Positions 1 through 8,552 of a DNA stretch of 58,874 bases are shown here, one piece after another (position 1 is the first letter of the stretch; each line of letters begins with the position of its first letter). A program made the translations under genes and the position numbers. The notes beneath the pieces are model-generated. The model had not been told where the DNA came from, did not search any database, and was given only the letters and a program-made list of their open reading frames with translations. Source of the DNA: an uncultured Eubacterium sp. (GTDB lineage Bacteria > Bacillota > Clostridia > Lachnospirales > Lachnospiraceae); the NCBI GenBank assembly GCA_947642745.1, contig CANRTU010000027.1:1-58874 (forward strand), written 5' to 3'.

Positions 1-137
1 ACACTGGGGTTACAGTGATTCTTTGTTTACACAACTGTTAAAAACAGGATTATAATCCTAAAAGATTGTTTTGTAAAGCAGACCGGGCCTATTCGTTACG
101 ACAAACACCCACGCAGCGGATATATGGCATCTGATAC

Positions 138-166
138 TTGACATGAAGGCGGAAACAAAGTAAAAT
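138..166 (+). promoter_or_regulatory. Promoter, thiamine operon
   Basis: TTGACA at 138-143 and TAAAAT at 161-166 are separated by 17 bases, close to the vegetative consensus. Transcription would start near 173, about 200 bases before thiS. A second, poorer candidate is TTTACA (26-31) with TATAAT (51-56) and a 19-base spacer. Confidence 0.6.
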
Positions 167-193
167 GATAAAAGAGTGCGGATGACACAGTTC

Positions 194-247
194 AGCTACA
201 CGAAGGGGTACACCACCACGGGTGTATTCTTTTGTGTAGCTTTTTTT
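194..247 (+). terminator. Terminator-like hairpin in the thi leader
   Basis: A long stem pairs AGCTACAC with GTGTAGCT and GTACACC with GGGTGTA, and is followed by seven T residues. It lies between the promoter at 138-166 and thiS, so it could be an attenuator of the thi operon. It could instead end transcription from a gene to the left of the window. I see none of the conserved cores of a TPP riboswitch around it. Confidence 0.65.
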
Positions 248-272
248 CTGCACAGAATCAGAAACAACATAA

Positions 273-355
273 CGTGTTTGAAACATGCGATCCGTGAGAT
301 GTTCTTCACACCGGACGGAGAGTGCGGATGGCGGGAAAGATTTTCTAAACACGCT
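273..355. repeat. Degenerate copy of the GAGCGTGTTTGAAAAAT inverted repeat
   Basis: CGTGTTTGAAA at 273 faces TTTTCTAAACACGCT at 341-355, an imperfect inverted repeat resembling the termini of the family seen at 35967-36085 and 40623-40775. It lies directly before the thiS ribosome site. The similarity is partial, so membership is tentative. Confidence 0.35.
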
Positions 356-375
356 ATAGGAAAGGAGGACTTTGT

Positions 376-570
376 ATGGTCCGTATCAATGGAAAAGAGG
401 AAGCAGCTGACGGAATGCTGCTAAAAGATTATCTGGAACAGCATGGATATCCGCTGTCAGGCATTGCGGCAGAGTGTAACGAACAAATTATATCTAAAAA
501 TAATTATGATTCTTATGTGCTCAAAGACGGGGATGTGCTGGAAGTGGTGAGTTTTGTAGGGGGAGGCTGA
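376..570 (+). CDS. thiS: ThiS sulfur-carrier protein
   Basis: ThiS is the ubiquitin-like carrier that holds sulfur as a C-terminal thiocarboxylate for thiazole synthesis. The 64-residue product has the usual family length and ends in VVSFVGGG, the Gly-Gly tail that becomes thiocarboxylated. The start follows a clear AAAGGAGG site at 360-367. It is the first gene of a thiS-thiG-thiH-tenI run, with three bases between it and thiG. The adenylyltransferase ThiF that normally activates ThiS is not seen in the window, so it must act from elsewhere or be replaced. Confidence 0.9.
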   Translation: MVRINGKEEAADGMLLKDYLEQHGYPLSGIAAECNEQIISKNNYDSYVLKDGDVLEVVSFVGGG

Positions 571-573
571 TCC

Positions 574-1401
574 ATGCCGGAAAATTTATCAGATCAGAAA
601 GGAAAAATCATGTCAGAATTTAATAAAACAGACACTACAGATATATTTACACTGGGAGGAAGGGAGTTTTCTTCCCGTTTTATACTGGGTTCGGGAAAGT
701 ATTCCATGGAACTGATCCGGGCAGCCGTGGAACATGCGGGGGCGGAGATCATTACACTGGCAGTGCGCCGGACCAATACCAGACAGAATGAGAATATTCT
801 GGATTACATACCCGCAGGGGTTACTCTTCTGCCAAATACTTCCGGAGCCAGGGATGCGAAAGAGGCTGTCCGGATTGCCAGAATGTCCAGGGAATTAGGA
901 TGCGGGGACTTTGTGAAAGTAGAAATTATGAAAGACAGTAAATATCTGCTGCCGGACAATGCGGAGACAGTCAGGGCTACCGCACAGCTGGCGGATGAGG
1001 GATTTGTGGTACTGCCGTACATGTATCCGGACCTGTATACTGCAAGGGATCTGGTGCGTGCGGGGGCAGCGGCGGTTATGCCCCTGGCATCTCCGATTGG
1101 TTCCAATAAAGGGCTTGCTACCAGGGAGTTTATCCAGATACTCATTGATGAAACAGATCTTCCGGTTATTGTGGATGCGGGAATCGGCAGACCATCCCAG
1201 GCCTGTGAAGCAATGGAAATGGGTGCGGCGGCTATTATGGCAAATACCGCCATTGCCACAGCGGGAAATATACCGGTAATGGCCAGCGCTTTTAAAAAGG
1301 CAGTGGAAGCCGGGCGGAGTGCATATCTGGCTGGTCTGGGACGGGTACTGGAACGGGGGGCCTCCGCTTCGGACCCGCTGACAGGATTTTTACGGGATTA
1401 G
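574..1401 (+). CDS. thiG: Thiazole synthase ThiG
   Basis: ThiG is a TIM-barrel enzyme that builds the thiazole phosphate ring from deoxyxylulose phosphate, dehydroglycine and ThiS thiocarboxylate. Visible family features are GSGKY near the N-terminus, the Schiff-base lysine in FVKVEI (about residue 115), the MPLASPIGS phosphate loop, [12 protein letters not shown], and the C-terminal stretch ending ASDPLTGF. Two starts are possible: ATG 574 behind GGGGGAGG, or ATG 610 behind AGAAAGGA. The second would give the more typical length of about 263 residues. I keep 574 because its ribosome site is stronger. Confidence 0.92.
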   Translation: MPENLSDQKGKIMSEFNKTDTTDIFTLGGREFSSRFILGSGKYSMELIRAAVEHAGAEIITLAVRRTNTRQNENILDYIPAGVTLLPNTSGARDAKEAVRIARMSRELGCGDFVKVEIMKDSKYLLPDNAETVRATAQLADEGFVVLPYMYPDLYTARDLVRAGAAAVMPLASPIGSNKGLATREFIQILIDETDLPVIVDAGIGRPSQACEAMEMGAAAIMANTAIATAGNIPVMASAFKKAVEAGRSAYLAGLGRVLERGASASDPLTGFLRD

Positions 1402-1800
1402 AGTGCGCAGAACAGATCATACACGAAGGTCCATGATATGATGGCACGGACCTGCCGGCGATGGCTGTACATTTCCCAGCTGTTTCCGGCACAAGATACA
1501 TACCGGCTTTGACATTCTGTGCTGTCACCGGACAAGGTACATGTGGCAGAACGTGAAAAGCCCCATATTGGCCGGAAACAGCCGGGAAATACGTCTTTCC
1601 CCGGTGGTCGTGCGGTTAATTGAGGAAAATCTGCCAGAAAATACGAGTATGCCACTCCCGGAAGAGCGGCCGGATAAAGGCCGCCGGCATCCCGGGCCTC
1701 TGCGATCAGTTTTGTATCGCCGGGAATCGGAGCAAAGGCCAGACGCTGGATCAGCGGTGGTTTACTCAAAGGAAACATAGAAAGAAAAAGGTAAATATAT
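1402..1800. other. 400-bp interval between thiG and thiH with no recognisable gene
   Basis: This stretch separates two genes of a tightly packed operon. Open frames exist on both strands (126 codons on -, 79 on +), but none has a ribosome site or a protein I recognise. It contains several short GC-rich inverted repeats, for example CCGGGAAA facing TTTCCCCGG around 1581-1604, and GCGGCC facing GGCCGC around 1667-1684. It may be decayed coding DNA, a structured spacer, or an unrecognised small gene. Confidence 0.4.
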
Positions 1801-3057
1801 ATGGAAGAAAACAGATTTTATGTGGATTCAGATAAACTGACCGCAGAAGCGCTGGACTATAAGCACCGTCTGGAACATGATCCGTCTGTCCGGACTGATC
1901 ATATGGAGTATATGGATGGAATGGAGCGTATTTCATCTGATATTATGGACAAAGTGCTGACGCAGATGAACGCTTATGACTATAACAGTTATACGGATGA
2001 AGATGTGCGGCGTGCGCTGATGCGTGAAACCTGCAGCCCGGAGGATTTTAAAGCGCTGCTTTCTCCGGCTGCGGAGTCTCATCTGGAGGAACTGGCACAG
2101 AGAGCGGGAGCGGAGACTGCCAGACATTTTGGCAACACGGTTTATCTGTTTACACCCCTTTATCTGGCTAATTATTGTGAAAATTATTGTGTATACTGCG
2201 GATTCAACCGCTATAATGATATCCGCCGTAAGAAACTGACGCCGGCGGAAATGGAAAAAGAAATGAGTATAATTGCGGATTCCGGTATTGAAGAAATTCT
2301 GCTGCTTACCGGTGAGAGCCGCAGTATGAGTGACCTTTCCTATATTGGAGAAGCCTGTAAACTGGCTGCGGCATATTTCCGTAACACGGGACTGGAAATT
2401 TATCCGGTAAACAGTGATGAATACAGATATTTGCATGAATGCGGCGCAGACTATATTACGGTATTTCAGGAGACTTATGATCCGGACAGATATGAAGCCC
2501 TGCATTTAATGGGCCATAAACGGGTATTTCCTTATCGCTTTGAGGCGCAGGAACGGGCAGTGCTGGGGGGAATGCGGGGCGTCGGTTTTTCAGCGCTGCT
2601 GGGACTTTCTGATTTCCGCAAAGATGCGCTGGCCTCGGCGTTGCATGTCTATTATCTGCAGCGGAAATATCCGCATGTGGAATATTCCCTGTCCTGTCCG
2701 AGACTGCGTCCGATTATCAATAATAAAACTATCAGTCCGGTCAATATAGGGGAAAGACAGTTGTGCCAGGTACTTTGCGCCTACCGTATATTTCTGCCTT
2801 ATGTTGGGATTACCGTATCGTCCAGGGAGCAGAAGCATTTCAGGGATGGCATGATGAAAATAGCGGCCACAAAAGTATCAGCAGGCGTGTCTACCGGAAT
2901 CGGGGATCATGAAAGTAAATATCATGGACTGGAAAATGAATCCTGTGGGGACGGTCAGTTTGAGATTTCTGACGACAGGAGCTTTGAGGCAATGTACGGT
3001 GATATTTCCGAAGCGGGATTACAGCCAGTATTGAATGACTATGTGTATGTATCATAA
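1801..3057 (+). CDS. thiH: 2-iminoacetate synthase ThiH (radical SAM)
   Basis: ThiH cleaves tyrosine with a radical-SAM mechanism to give dehydroglycine for the thiazole ring. The 418-residue product has the expected CX3CX2C cluster motif at Cys126, Cys130 and Cys133 within YCENYCVYCGFN, and the family signature LLLTGESR downstream. The C-terminal region has cysteines typical of ThiH. Use of ThiH rather than the oxygen-dependent glycine oxidase ThiO fits an anaerobe. The gene follows an unusually long spacer after thiG and overlaps the start of the next gene by 23 bases. Confidence 0.93.
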   Translation: MEENRFYVDSDKLTAEALDYKHRLEHDPSVRTDHMEYMDGMERISSDIMDKVLTQMNAYDYNSYTDEDVRRALMRETCSPEDFKALLSPAAESHLEELAQRAGAETARHFGNTVYLFTPLYLANYCENYCVYCGFNRYNDIRRKKLTPAEMEKEMSIIADSGIEEILLLTGESRSMSDLSYIGEACKLAAAYFRNTGLEIYPVNSDEYRYLHECGADYITVFQETYDPDRYEALHLMGHKRVFPYRFEAQERAVLGGMRGVGFSALLGLSDFRKDALASALHVYYLQRKYPHVEYSLSCPRLRPIINNKTISPVNIGERQLCQVLCAYRIFLPYVGITVSSREQKHFRDGMMKIAATKVSAGVSTGIGDHESKYHGLENESCGDGQFEISDDRSFEAMYGDISEAGLQPVLNDYVYVS

Positions 3058-3751
3058 AGAAGACGGTTTGTCTGACCACAGGAAGCGCGGTTATCAGGAA
3101 TACCCGGCTGGCGTGGGTGTCATCTGCATGACGAACCGTCATCTGGCCAGACAGGATTATTATGAACAGATCCACCGGATTGCCGCCAGCCGTCCCCTGG
3201 CGGTGATTGTGCGGGAAAAGGATCTGCCGGAACCGGAATATGAAGCGCTGGCAGAGCGTGTGATGCGCATCTGCGGCGCATATCAGGTTCCCTGTATCCT
3301 GCATACGTATGTGCGGGCGGCGGTGCGTCTGGGGGCTGGCGCCATTCATCTGCCGCTGCCTGTGCTGCGGACCATGACGGAAGCGAAAAAGAAACATTTT
3401 CGCACGATCGGGGTATCAATTCATTCCCTGAGGGAAGCAGAGGAGGCGCAGAGCGCCGGGGCAGCTTATCTGACTGCCAGCCATATTTACGCCACAGACT
3501 GTAAAAAGGGGCTGGCGCCCGCAGGAATTTCTTTTCTGGAAGAGGTCTGCAGGTTTGCGGCGGTTCCGGTCTATGCGCTGGGAGGTATTCATGCGGGAAA
3601 TGCGCTGGCGTGCGTAAAAGCCGGAGCGGCGGGGGTATGTATTATGTCTGAATGTATGCGGAATGAATTTACGGCAGATAAAGACCAGCCTGCCCGGGAT
3701 ATGGATGAGAATCATAACCGGGAGTTTTTTGACGGAATACATTTTTTTTGA
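3035..3751 (+). CDS. tenI: TenI/ThiE-family protein, probable thiazole tautomerase
   Basis: This 238-residue TIM-barrel protein belongs to the ThiE/TenI family. The stretch SHIYATDCKKG closely resembles the GHVFETDCKKG segment I recall from Bacillus subtilis TenI, which carries the catalytic histidine of the thiazole tautomerase. SIHSLREA and ALGGIHAGN also match TenI better than ThiE. The HLGQ-type and GPxFPT motifs of true thiamine-phosphate synthases are absent. I therefore favour an aromatising tautomerase acting after ThiG over a coupling enzyme, although pipelines may label it ThiE. The start at 3035 overlaps thiH and has no clear ribosome site, suggesting translational coupling. An internal ATG at 3047 is also possible. 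Confidence 0.75.
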   Translation: MTMCMYHKEDGLSDHRKRGYQEYPAGVGVICMTNRHLARQDYYEQIHRIAASRPLAVIVREKDLPEPEYEALAERVMRICGAYQVPCILHTYVRAAVRLGAGAIHLPLPVLRTMTEAKKKHFRTIGVSIHSLREAEEAQSAGAAYLTASHIYATDCKKGLAPAGISFLEEVCRFAAVPVYALGGIHAGNALACVKAGAAGVCIMSECMRNEFTADKDQPARDMDENHNREFFDGIHFF

Positions 3752-3759
3752 GATTCATC

Positions 3760-3788
3760 TTGACAAAATTAGAAAATCTTATTATGAT
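3760..3788 (+). promoter_or_regulatory. Strong promoter of the valS T-box transcript
   Basis: TTGACA at 3760-3765 and TATGAT at 3783-3788 are separated by 17 bases. The predicted start near 3795 is at the 5' edge of the T-box leader. Confidence 0.8.
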
Positions 3789-3794
3789 TAAAAA

Positions 3795-4081
3795 ATCCCG
3801 GATAAAACCAATGGATATTATATGAAAAAGGTAATGAGAAAGAGGAGTACATCAATACGCCCGGCAGAGAGGGGCATTCGCTGGCTGGAAGATGCCCCGG
3901 AAAACGGTTGATGGAAGGTAGCTTTTGAACCGGACTGCAGAACACGCAGAAGTAAGCAGTCCCGCCCTGTCCCCGTTAACGGACCAGAAAGATTCTGAAA
4001 GTTATTTATTTTGGAAGAAAAGAAAAGGTGGTACCGCGTTCATTCGCCCTTTGCAGTCAGCTGGCTGTAAAGGGTTTTTTT
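3795..4081 (+). promoter_or_regulatory. T-box leader (valine specificity)
   Basis: T-box leaders read the charging state of a tRNA and choose between antiterminator and terminator. The conserved T-box AGGTGGTACCGCG lies at 4026-4038. Its TGGT would pair with an ACCA tRNA tail. Stem I contains GAGTA near 3845, an AGAGAG loop, and an apical GGGGCAT/ATGCCCC stem. CATC (3850-3853) pairs with GATG (3910-3913) at the base of the specifier loop, and the loop holds GTA (3918-3920), a valine codon followed by a purine. The terminator pairs CCCTTTGCAG (4047-4056) with CTGTAAAGGG (4065-4074), followed by a run of T residues. The downstream gene is valyl-tRNA synthetase, which supports the specifier reading. 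Confidence 0.88.
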
Positions 4082-4119
4082 ATCTTATAGGAAAGAGCGT
4101 CCTATAAGATAAAAACCCT
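4070..4119 (+). repeat. Second long hairpin directly after the T-box terminator
   Basis: The sequence from AGGG at 4071 through the terminator T-run and TATCTTATAGGA reappears inverted as TCCTATAAGATAAAAACCCT (4100-4119). The stem has about 20 pairs, two T residues bulge, and the loop is about seven bases. It shares AAGGG and the T-run with the T-box terminator, so the two structures are mutually exclusive. The stretch 4120-4226 up to valS holds no gene. Confidence 0.6.
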
Positions 4120-4226
4120 CCGGGAGGATCGCAGGGTCTGCCCCAGCGAAGCGAGGGCACTGTGGCGGAAGGGAAGAAGCACACGTTATGTTTTATATTT
4201 TATATAGAAGAAAGGGACTTAAAACA

Positions 4227-6887
4227 ATGCACAGAGAATTGGAAAAAACATATCATCCGGAGGGACTGGAAAGCCGTCTTTACCAAAAATGGGAAGATAA
4301 CGGCTATTTTCACGCAGAACCAGACCGCAGTAAAAAACCGTTTACTATTGTTATGCCTCCGCCAAACGTAACCGGACAGCTTCATATGGGGCATGCGTTT
4401 GACTGTACCATGCAGGATATACTGATCCGTTATAAAAAACTGCAGGGATACAATACTCTTTGGCAGCCGGGCACCGACCATGCGGCGATTTCCACTGAAG
4501 TACGGGTAACCAATATGCTGAAAGAGCAGGGAATTGACAAAAAAGAGCTGGGGCGGGAAGGATTTCTGGAAAAGGCCTGGGAATGGAAACAGGAATACGG
4601 CGGACGAATCGTCAGGCAGCTGAAGAAAATGGGTTCTGCCGCTGACTGGCAGAGGGAACGGTTTACCATGGATGAAGGCTGCTCAAAGGCAGTGGAAGAA
4701 GTGTTTATCCGTTTGTATAAAAAAGGATATATCTATAAAGGAAACCGGATTGTCAACTGGTGTCCGGTCTGCCGCACTTCTATTTCTGATGCGGAAGTAG
4801 AGCATGTAGACCAGAAAGGGCATTTCTGGCATATCAATTATCCGGTGGCAGGTGAAGAAGGCAGGTTCGTGGAAATAGCAACCACCAGGCCGGAAACAAT
4901 GTTTGGAGATACGGCGGTGGCGGTTCATCCGGACGATGAGCGTTATCAGGATCTGATTGGAAAGACGCTGATACTGCCGGTGGTAAACCGGGAGATTCCG
5001 GTTGTGGCGGATGAATATGTGGACCGGGAATTCGGAACAGGGTGCGTAAAGATTACGCCGGCCCATGATCCTAACGATTTTGAGGTAGGCAGACGGCATG
5101 GACTGGAACTGGTAAATGTCATGAATGACGATGCCACCATGAATGAAAATGCCGGAAAGTATGCGGGCATGGACCGCTATGAATGCCGGGAAGCGCTGTT
5201 AAATGAACTAAAAGAGATGGGGCTTCTGGCAGCGGTGCGGGATCATGAACATGCTGTGGGAACCCATGACCGCTGTAATACAACGGTAGAGCCAATGGCA
5301 AAGCAGCAGTGGTTTGTATCTATGGAAGAGATGGCAAAACCAGCCATGGAAGCGGTAAAAAACGGCGCCGTAAAGTTTGTGCCAGAGCGTTTTGACAAAA
5401 TATATATGCACTGGCTGGAAAATATCAGAGACTGGTGTATATCCAGACAGCTGTGGTGGGGGCACCGCATCCCGGCCTGGTATTGTCCGCGGTGTGGTAA
5501 AATGGTCGTAGCAGCATCGGACGATGCGCCGCAAAGCTGTCCGGAATGCGGGCATTCTGGCATGGAACAGGATCCGGATACACTGGATACCTGGTTTTCC
5601 TCCGCCCTGTGGCCATTTTCCACGCTGGGCTGGCCGGATCAGACGGAAGACCTGGATTATTTCTATCCGACAGATGTGCTGGTGACCGGTTATGACATTA
5701 TTTTCTTCTGGGTGATCCGTATGGTCTTTTCCGCTTATGAACAGACCGGCCGTGCGCCGTTTCATACAGTGCTCATCCACGGGCTGATCCGGGATTCACA
5801 GGGACGCAAGATGAGCAAATCCCTGGGAAATGGTATTGATCCTCTGGAAGTAGTGGACAAATACGGCGCAGACGCACTGCGTTTAACGCTGATTACCGGC
5901 AATGCTCCGGGCAATGATATGCGTTTTTACTGGGAGCGGGTGGAATCGTCCAGAAATTTTGCCAATAAAGTGTGGAATGCGTCCCGTTTTATTATGATGA
6001 ACCTGGATGGAAAAGAAATTACCAGACCAGACCAGAAGGAATTTGCTCCGGCGGATCTGTGGATTATATCCGCACTGAATACGCTGGTCCGTGAAATGAC
6101 GGAAAATATGGATAAATACGAACTGGGAATCGCCGTATCCAAAGTATATGATTTTATCTGGGATGAATTTTGCGACTGGTATATAGAAATTGCCAAACTG
6201 CGCATCTATCATTATGAAGAAAATCCGCAGGCGGCAAATGCAGCGTTATGGACGCTTCGAATGGTACTGACAGAAGCGCTGAAGCTGCTGCATCCGTTTA
6301 TGCCGTTTATAACAGAAGAGATTTTCTGCACCCTGCATCCACAGGAGGAGTCCATTATGCTGGCACAGTGGCCACAGTATAAGCAGGACCGCTCTCACCC
6401 TGAAGAAGAGATTCTGATGGGCCATGTCAAGGATATTGTACGGGCAGTGCGTAATGTGCGGGGAGATATGGATGTGCCAAACAGCCGGAAAGCAAAACTG
6501 TATATTGTTTCCCCGGACGAGGGCATCCGCAATATTTTTGAAGAAGCAAAAGAGGCGTATGTAACTCTGGCGTTTGCTTCGGGAGTTGTTATACAGGCGG
6601 ACAAAGAAGGAATCGGAGAAGACGCTGTGTCAGTCGTAATCCCGGATGCGGTTGTATACATTCCGTTAGAAGAACTGGTGGACAAGGATAAAGAGATCGC
6701 ACGGCTGAAAAAAGACAAAGAAAAACTGGCGAAAGAGCTGGCCCGTTCACATGGAATGTTAAACAATGAGAAATTTCTAAGCAGGGCGCCACAGTCTAAA
6801 ATTGACGAAGAAAAGGAAAAACTGGCAAAATATGAAAAAATGATGGAGGAAGTAGAGCGGCGTCTCGCTTCTGTTACCAGAAATTAA
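4227..6887 (+). CDS. valS: Valyl-tRNA synthetase
   Basis: ValRS charges tRNA-Val and edits misactivated threonine. The 886-residue product has the class I HIGH motif as HMGH (about residue 53, within PPPNVTGQLHMGHAF) and KMSKS (Lys at about 528). It also has the editing domain between them, a CP-domain zinc-like CPRCG...CPECG segment, and the C-terminal coiled coil typical of ValRS. I chose ATG 4227 because AAAGGGA lies upstream and MHRELEKTYHPEGLE matches the family start. An in-frame ATG at 4188 would add 13 unusual residues. Expression is set by the T-box just upstream. Confidence 0.95.
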   Translation: MHRELEKTYHPEGLESRLYQKWEDNGYFHAEPDRSKKPFTIVMPPPNVTGQLHMGHAFDCTMQDILIRYKKLQGYNTLWQPGTDHAAISTEVRVTNMLKEQGIDKKELGREGFLEKAWEWKQEYGGRIVRQLKKMGSAADWQRERFTMDEGCSKAVEEVFIRLYKKGYIYKGNRIVNWCPVCRTSISDAEVEHVDQKGHFWHINYPVAGEEGRFVEIATTRPETMFGDTAVAVHPDDERYQDLIGKTLILPVVNREIPVVADEYVDREFGTGCVKITPAHDPNDFEVGRRHGLELVNVMNDDATMNENAGKYAGMDRYECREALLNELKEMGLLAAVRDHEHAVGTHDRCNTTVEPMAKQQWFVSMEEMAKPAMEAVKNGAVKFVPERFDKIYMHWLENIRDWCISRQLWWGHRIPAWYCPRCGKMVVAASDDAPQSCPECGHSGMEQDPDTLDTWFSSALWPFSTLGWPDQTEDLDYFYPTDVLVTGYDIIFFWVIRMVFSAYEQTGRAPFHTVLIHGLIRDSQGRKMSKSLGNGIDPLEVVDKYGADALRLTLITGNAPGNDMRFYWERVESSRNFANKVWNASRFIMMNLDGKEITRPDQKEFAPADLWIISALNTLVREMTENMDKYELGIAVSKVYDFIWDEFCDWYIEIAKLRIYHYEENPQAANAALWTLRMVLTEALKLLHPFMPFITEEIFCTLHPQEESIMLAQWPQYKQDRSHPEEEILMGHVKDIVRAVRNVRGDMDVPNSRKAKLYIVSPDEGIRNIFEEAKEAYVTLAFASGVVIQADKEGIGEDAVSVVIPDAVVYIPLEELVDKDKEIARLKKDKEKLAKELARSHGMLNNEKFLSRAPQSKIDEEKEKLAKYEKMMEEVERRLASVTRN

Positions 6888-6907
6888 GGAAAAAATGCGT
6901 ATTATTA

Positions 6908-6936
6908 TTGCAGTTTGCCCCAAATAATGTTAAAAT
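6908..6936 (+). promoter_or_regulatory. Promoter before the FapA-family gene
   Basis: TTGCAG at 6908-6913 and TAAAAT at 6931-6936 are separated by 17 bases. They lie in the 117-bp gap after valS. Confidence 0.5.
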
Positions 6937-7004
6937 GGATTGTACTTAATATAAGAGTTGCATGGTTGAGGATAAAATGAGAATGGGAGAAAGGTGGTAA
7001 GGTT

Positions 7005-8390
7005 ATGCAGGCACAACAGCTTGATAAAACCGCAATATCGATTAGCCAGGATTCCATGACTGCATATCTGCGTTTACCAGAGCCTTTACAGGGACAGAAG
7101 TATTTATTGGAAGATATCCGGTCAGTCATAGAAAGTGCCGGGGTAAAAGTCGGCATTGATGAACAGGCGATCCAGCAAATGATTGATTATGGTATTTATA
7201 ACCGTACAATGGCAGTGGCATCGGGCCAGGCACCGCAGAATGGAACGGATGGTTATTATGAATATAAGTTTCAGAAGCAGCTGGATGGCAAGCCCAAAAT
7301 TAATGAAGATGGCAGCGTCAACTATACGGTGCAGTTGTTTGAACTGGTGCAGAAAGACCAGGTGATTGCATTATACCATCCGGCAGTCCGGGGAGAAAAC
7401 GGAGTTACGGTAAGGGATACGCCGGTCCGGGCAAAACTGGGCAGGGATCTGCCTCCATTGAGAGGCCGGGGATTTACCTGTAAGGAAGACGGGGTTACTT
7501 ATGTAGCTTCCATTACTGGTAAAATTGATGTAATTAATGATAAAGTCACTATTCTGCCAGTGTTTGAGGTAAGAGGTGATGTAGATGTAAATACCGGAAA
7601 TATTGATTTCCGTGGCGATGTGGTAATACATGGAAGTGCTTTTGATATAGAGATACGTGCCACAGGCACTGTATCCATAGACGGGACTGTCCAGGGTGCC
7701 AGCATTTATGCAAACAAAGGAATTGTGGTAAGAGGCGGTGTACTTGGCAATGGTAAGAGCATCATTGATTCAAAAAGCAATGTATCTGCGAAGTTTTTTG
7801 AATTTGCAACAATACGCTGCAAAGGAGACATTACGGCTGATAACCTGTTAAACAGTAATGTATACTGTGAAGGCAAGGCAATGGTGCTGAGCAAAAAAGG
7901 ATGTATTGTAGGCGGCAGCGTCCATGCGGTCAGTGGCATAGAAGCAAACAGTATTGGCAACAATGCCGAAATCCGGACCCATGTACTGGTAGGTAATGGT
8001 GGTGAGGTCCGCAGAAACATGGAAGAACTGCATCAGAGTATAGCGGTGGCAGTAGCGAATCTTCAAAAAGCGGATCAGGTACTGGAGAAGTTTGCGGAAT
8101 TCGAACAAAAGACAGGCCAGTCCTGTAAAGACGACCCGAGACGTGTACAGCTGGTCAGACTTCGTGTACGTGATATGGCGCGTAAAGCGGCGGATGAGGA
8201 AGCGCTCAGAAAGCTGGAAATGATGCTTGTAAATGCGCAGGGTGCTAATATTAAGGTAAGAAAGAGAGTATATCCCGGAGTAAATGTATCTATTGATACA
8301 TACGATACTGCCTGTAAGGATATATTTGAGGACATTATCTTTATCAAAGAACAGGGAAATATTGTTATGCGCAGATTGTCAACCGGATAA
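7005..8390 (+). CDS. FapA family protein (DUF342)
   Basis: The 461-residue protein matches the FapA/DUF342 family. It has an N-terminal alpha/beta part, a central stretch of short repeated beta strands (about residues 180-310, with turns such as GDVDVNTGNIDFRGDVVIHGS) that suggests a right-handed beta helix, and a C-terminal helical hairpin rich in charged residues. No signal peptide or membrane segment is present, so it should be cytoplasmic. The family is widespread in Firmicutes but its function is poorly defined. A Vibrio member affects flagellar pole localisation. The start has GAAAGGTGG upstream. It ends before a terminator at 8407-8448. Confidence 0.8.
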   Translation: MQAQQLDKTAISISQDSMTAYLRLPEPLQGQKYLLEDIRSVIESAGVKVGIDEQAIQQMIDYGIYNRTMAVASGQAPQNGTDGYYEYKFQKQLDGKPKINEDGSVNYTVQLFELVQKDQVIALYHPAVRGENGVTVRDTPVRAKLGRDLPPLRGRGFTCKEDGVTYVASITGKIDVINDKVTILPVFEVRGDVDVNTGNIDFRGDVVIHGSAFDIEIRATGTVSIDGTVQGASIYANKGIVVRGGVLGNGKSIIDSKSNVSAKFFEFATIRCKGDITADNLLNSNVYCEGKAMVLSKKGCIVGGSVHAVSGIEANSIGNNAEIRTHVLVGNGGEVRRNMEELHQSIAVAVANLQKADQVLEKFAEFEQKTGQSCKDDPRRVQLVRLRVRDMARKAADEEALRKLEMMLVNAQGANIKVRKRVYPGVNVSIDTYDTACKDIFEDIIFIKEQGNIVMRRLSTG

Positions 8391-8406
8391 ACGCTCCCGC
8401 AGAAAT

Positions 8407-8448
8407 AAATCGGACATTTTACTTGGCAGAAGTATTTTGTCCGATTTT
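8407..8448 (+). terminator. Terminator after the FapA-family gene
   Basis: AAATCGGACA (8407-8416) pairs with TGTCCGATTT (8438-8447) around a loop of about 21 bases. The descending arm ends in T residues. Confidence 0.65.
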
Positions 8449-8490
8449 GCTATGAAACGAAAAATGATGAAAAAACAAGACAACCGTTTC

Positions 8491-8518
8491 TTTACAAAGC
8501 CGGAAGATATGCTATAAT
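8491..8518 (+). promoter_or_regulatory. Promoter of the 47-residue gene and TPR gene
   Basis: TTTACA at 8491-8496 and TATAAT at 8513-8518 are separated by 16 bases, with TGC in front of the -10 box (extended -10). Confidence 0.6.
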
Positions 8519-8552
8519 TAATTCGTTTAGAAAATCAGCTGGAGGTAGTGCG

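Noticed and set aside
89..352. An 87-codon frame on the minus strand across the thi leader
   Set aside because: It covers a promoter and hairpin, has no ribosome site and no recognisable protein.
1..375. TPP riboswitch upstream of thiS
   Set aside because: I looked for the conserved CTGAGA and ACCTGATC-type cores on both strands and found neither.
1398..1778. 126-codon minus-strand frame between thiG and thiH
   Set aside because: No ribosome site, no known family, and it would be the only antisense gene in the operon. The interval is listed as unexplained.
4188..4226. Upstream in-frame start for valS
   Set aside because: It would add 13 residues unlike other ValRS N-termini, and ATG 4227 has the better ribosome site.
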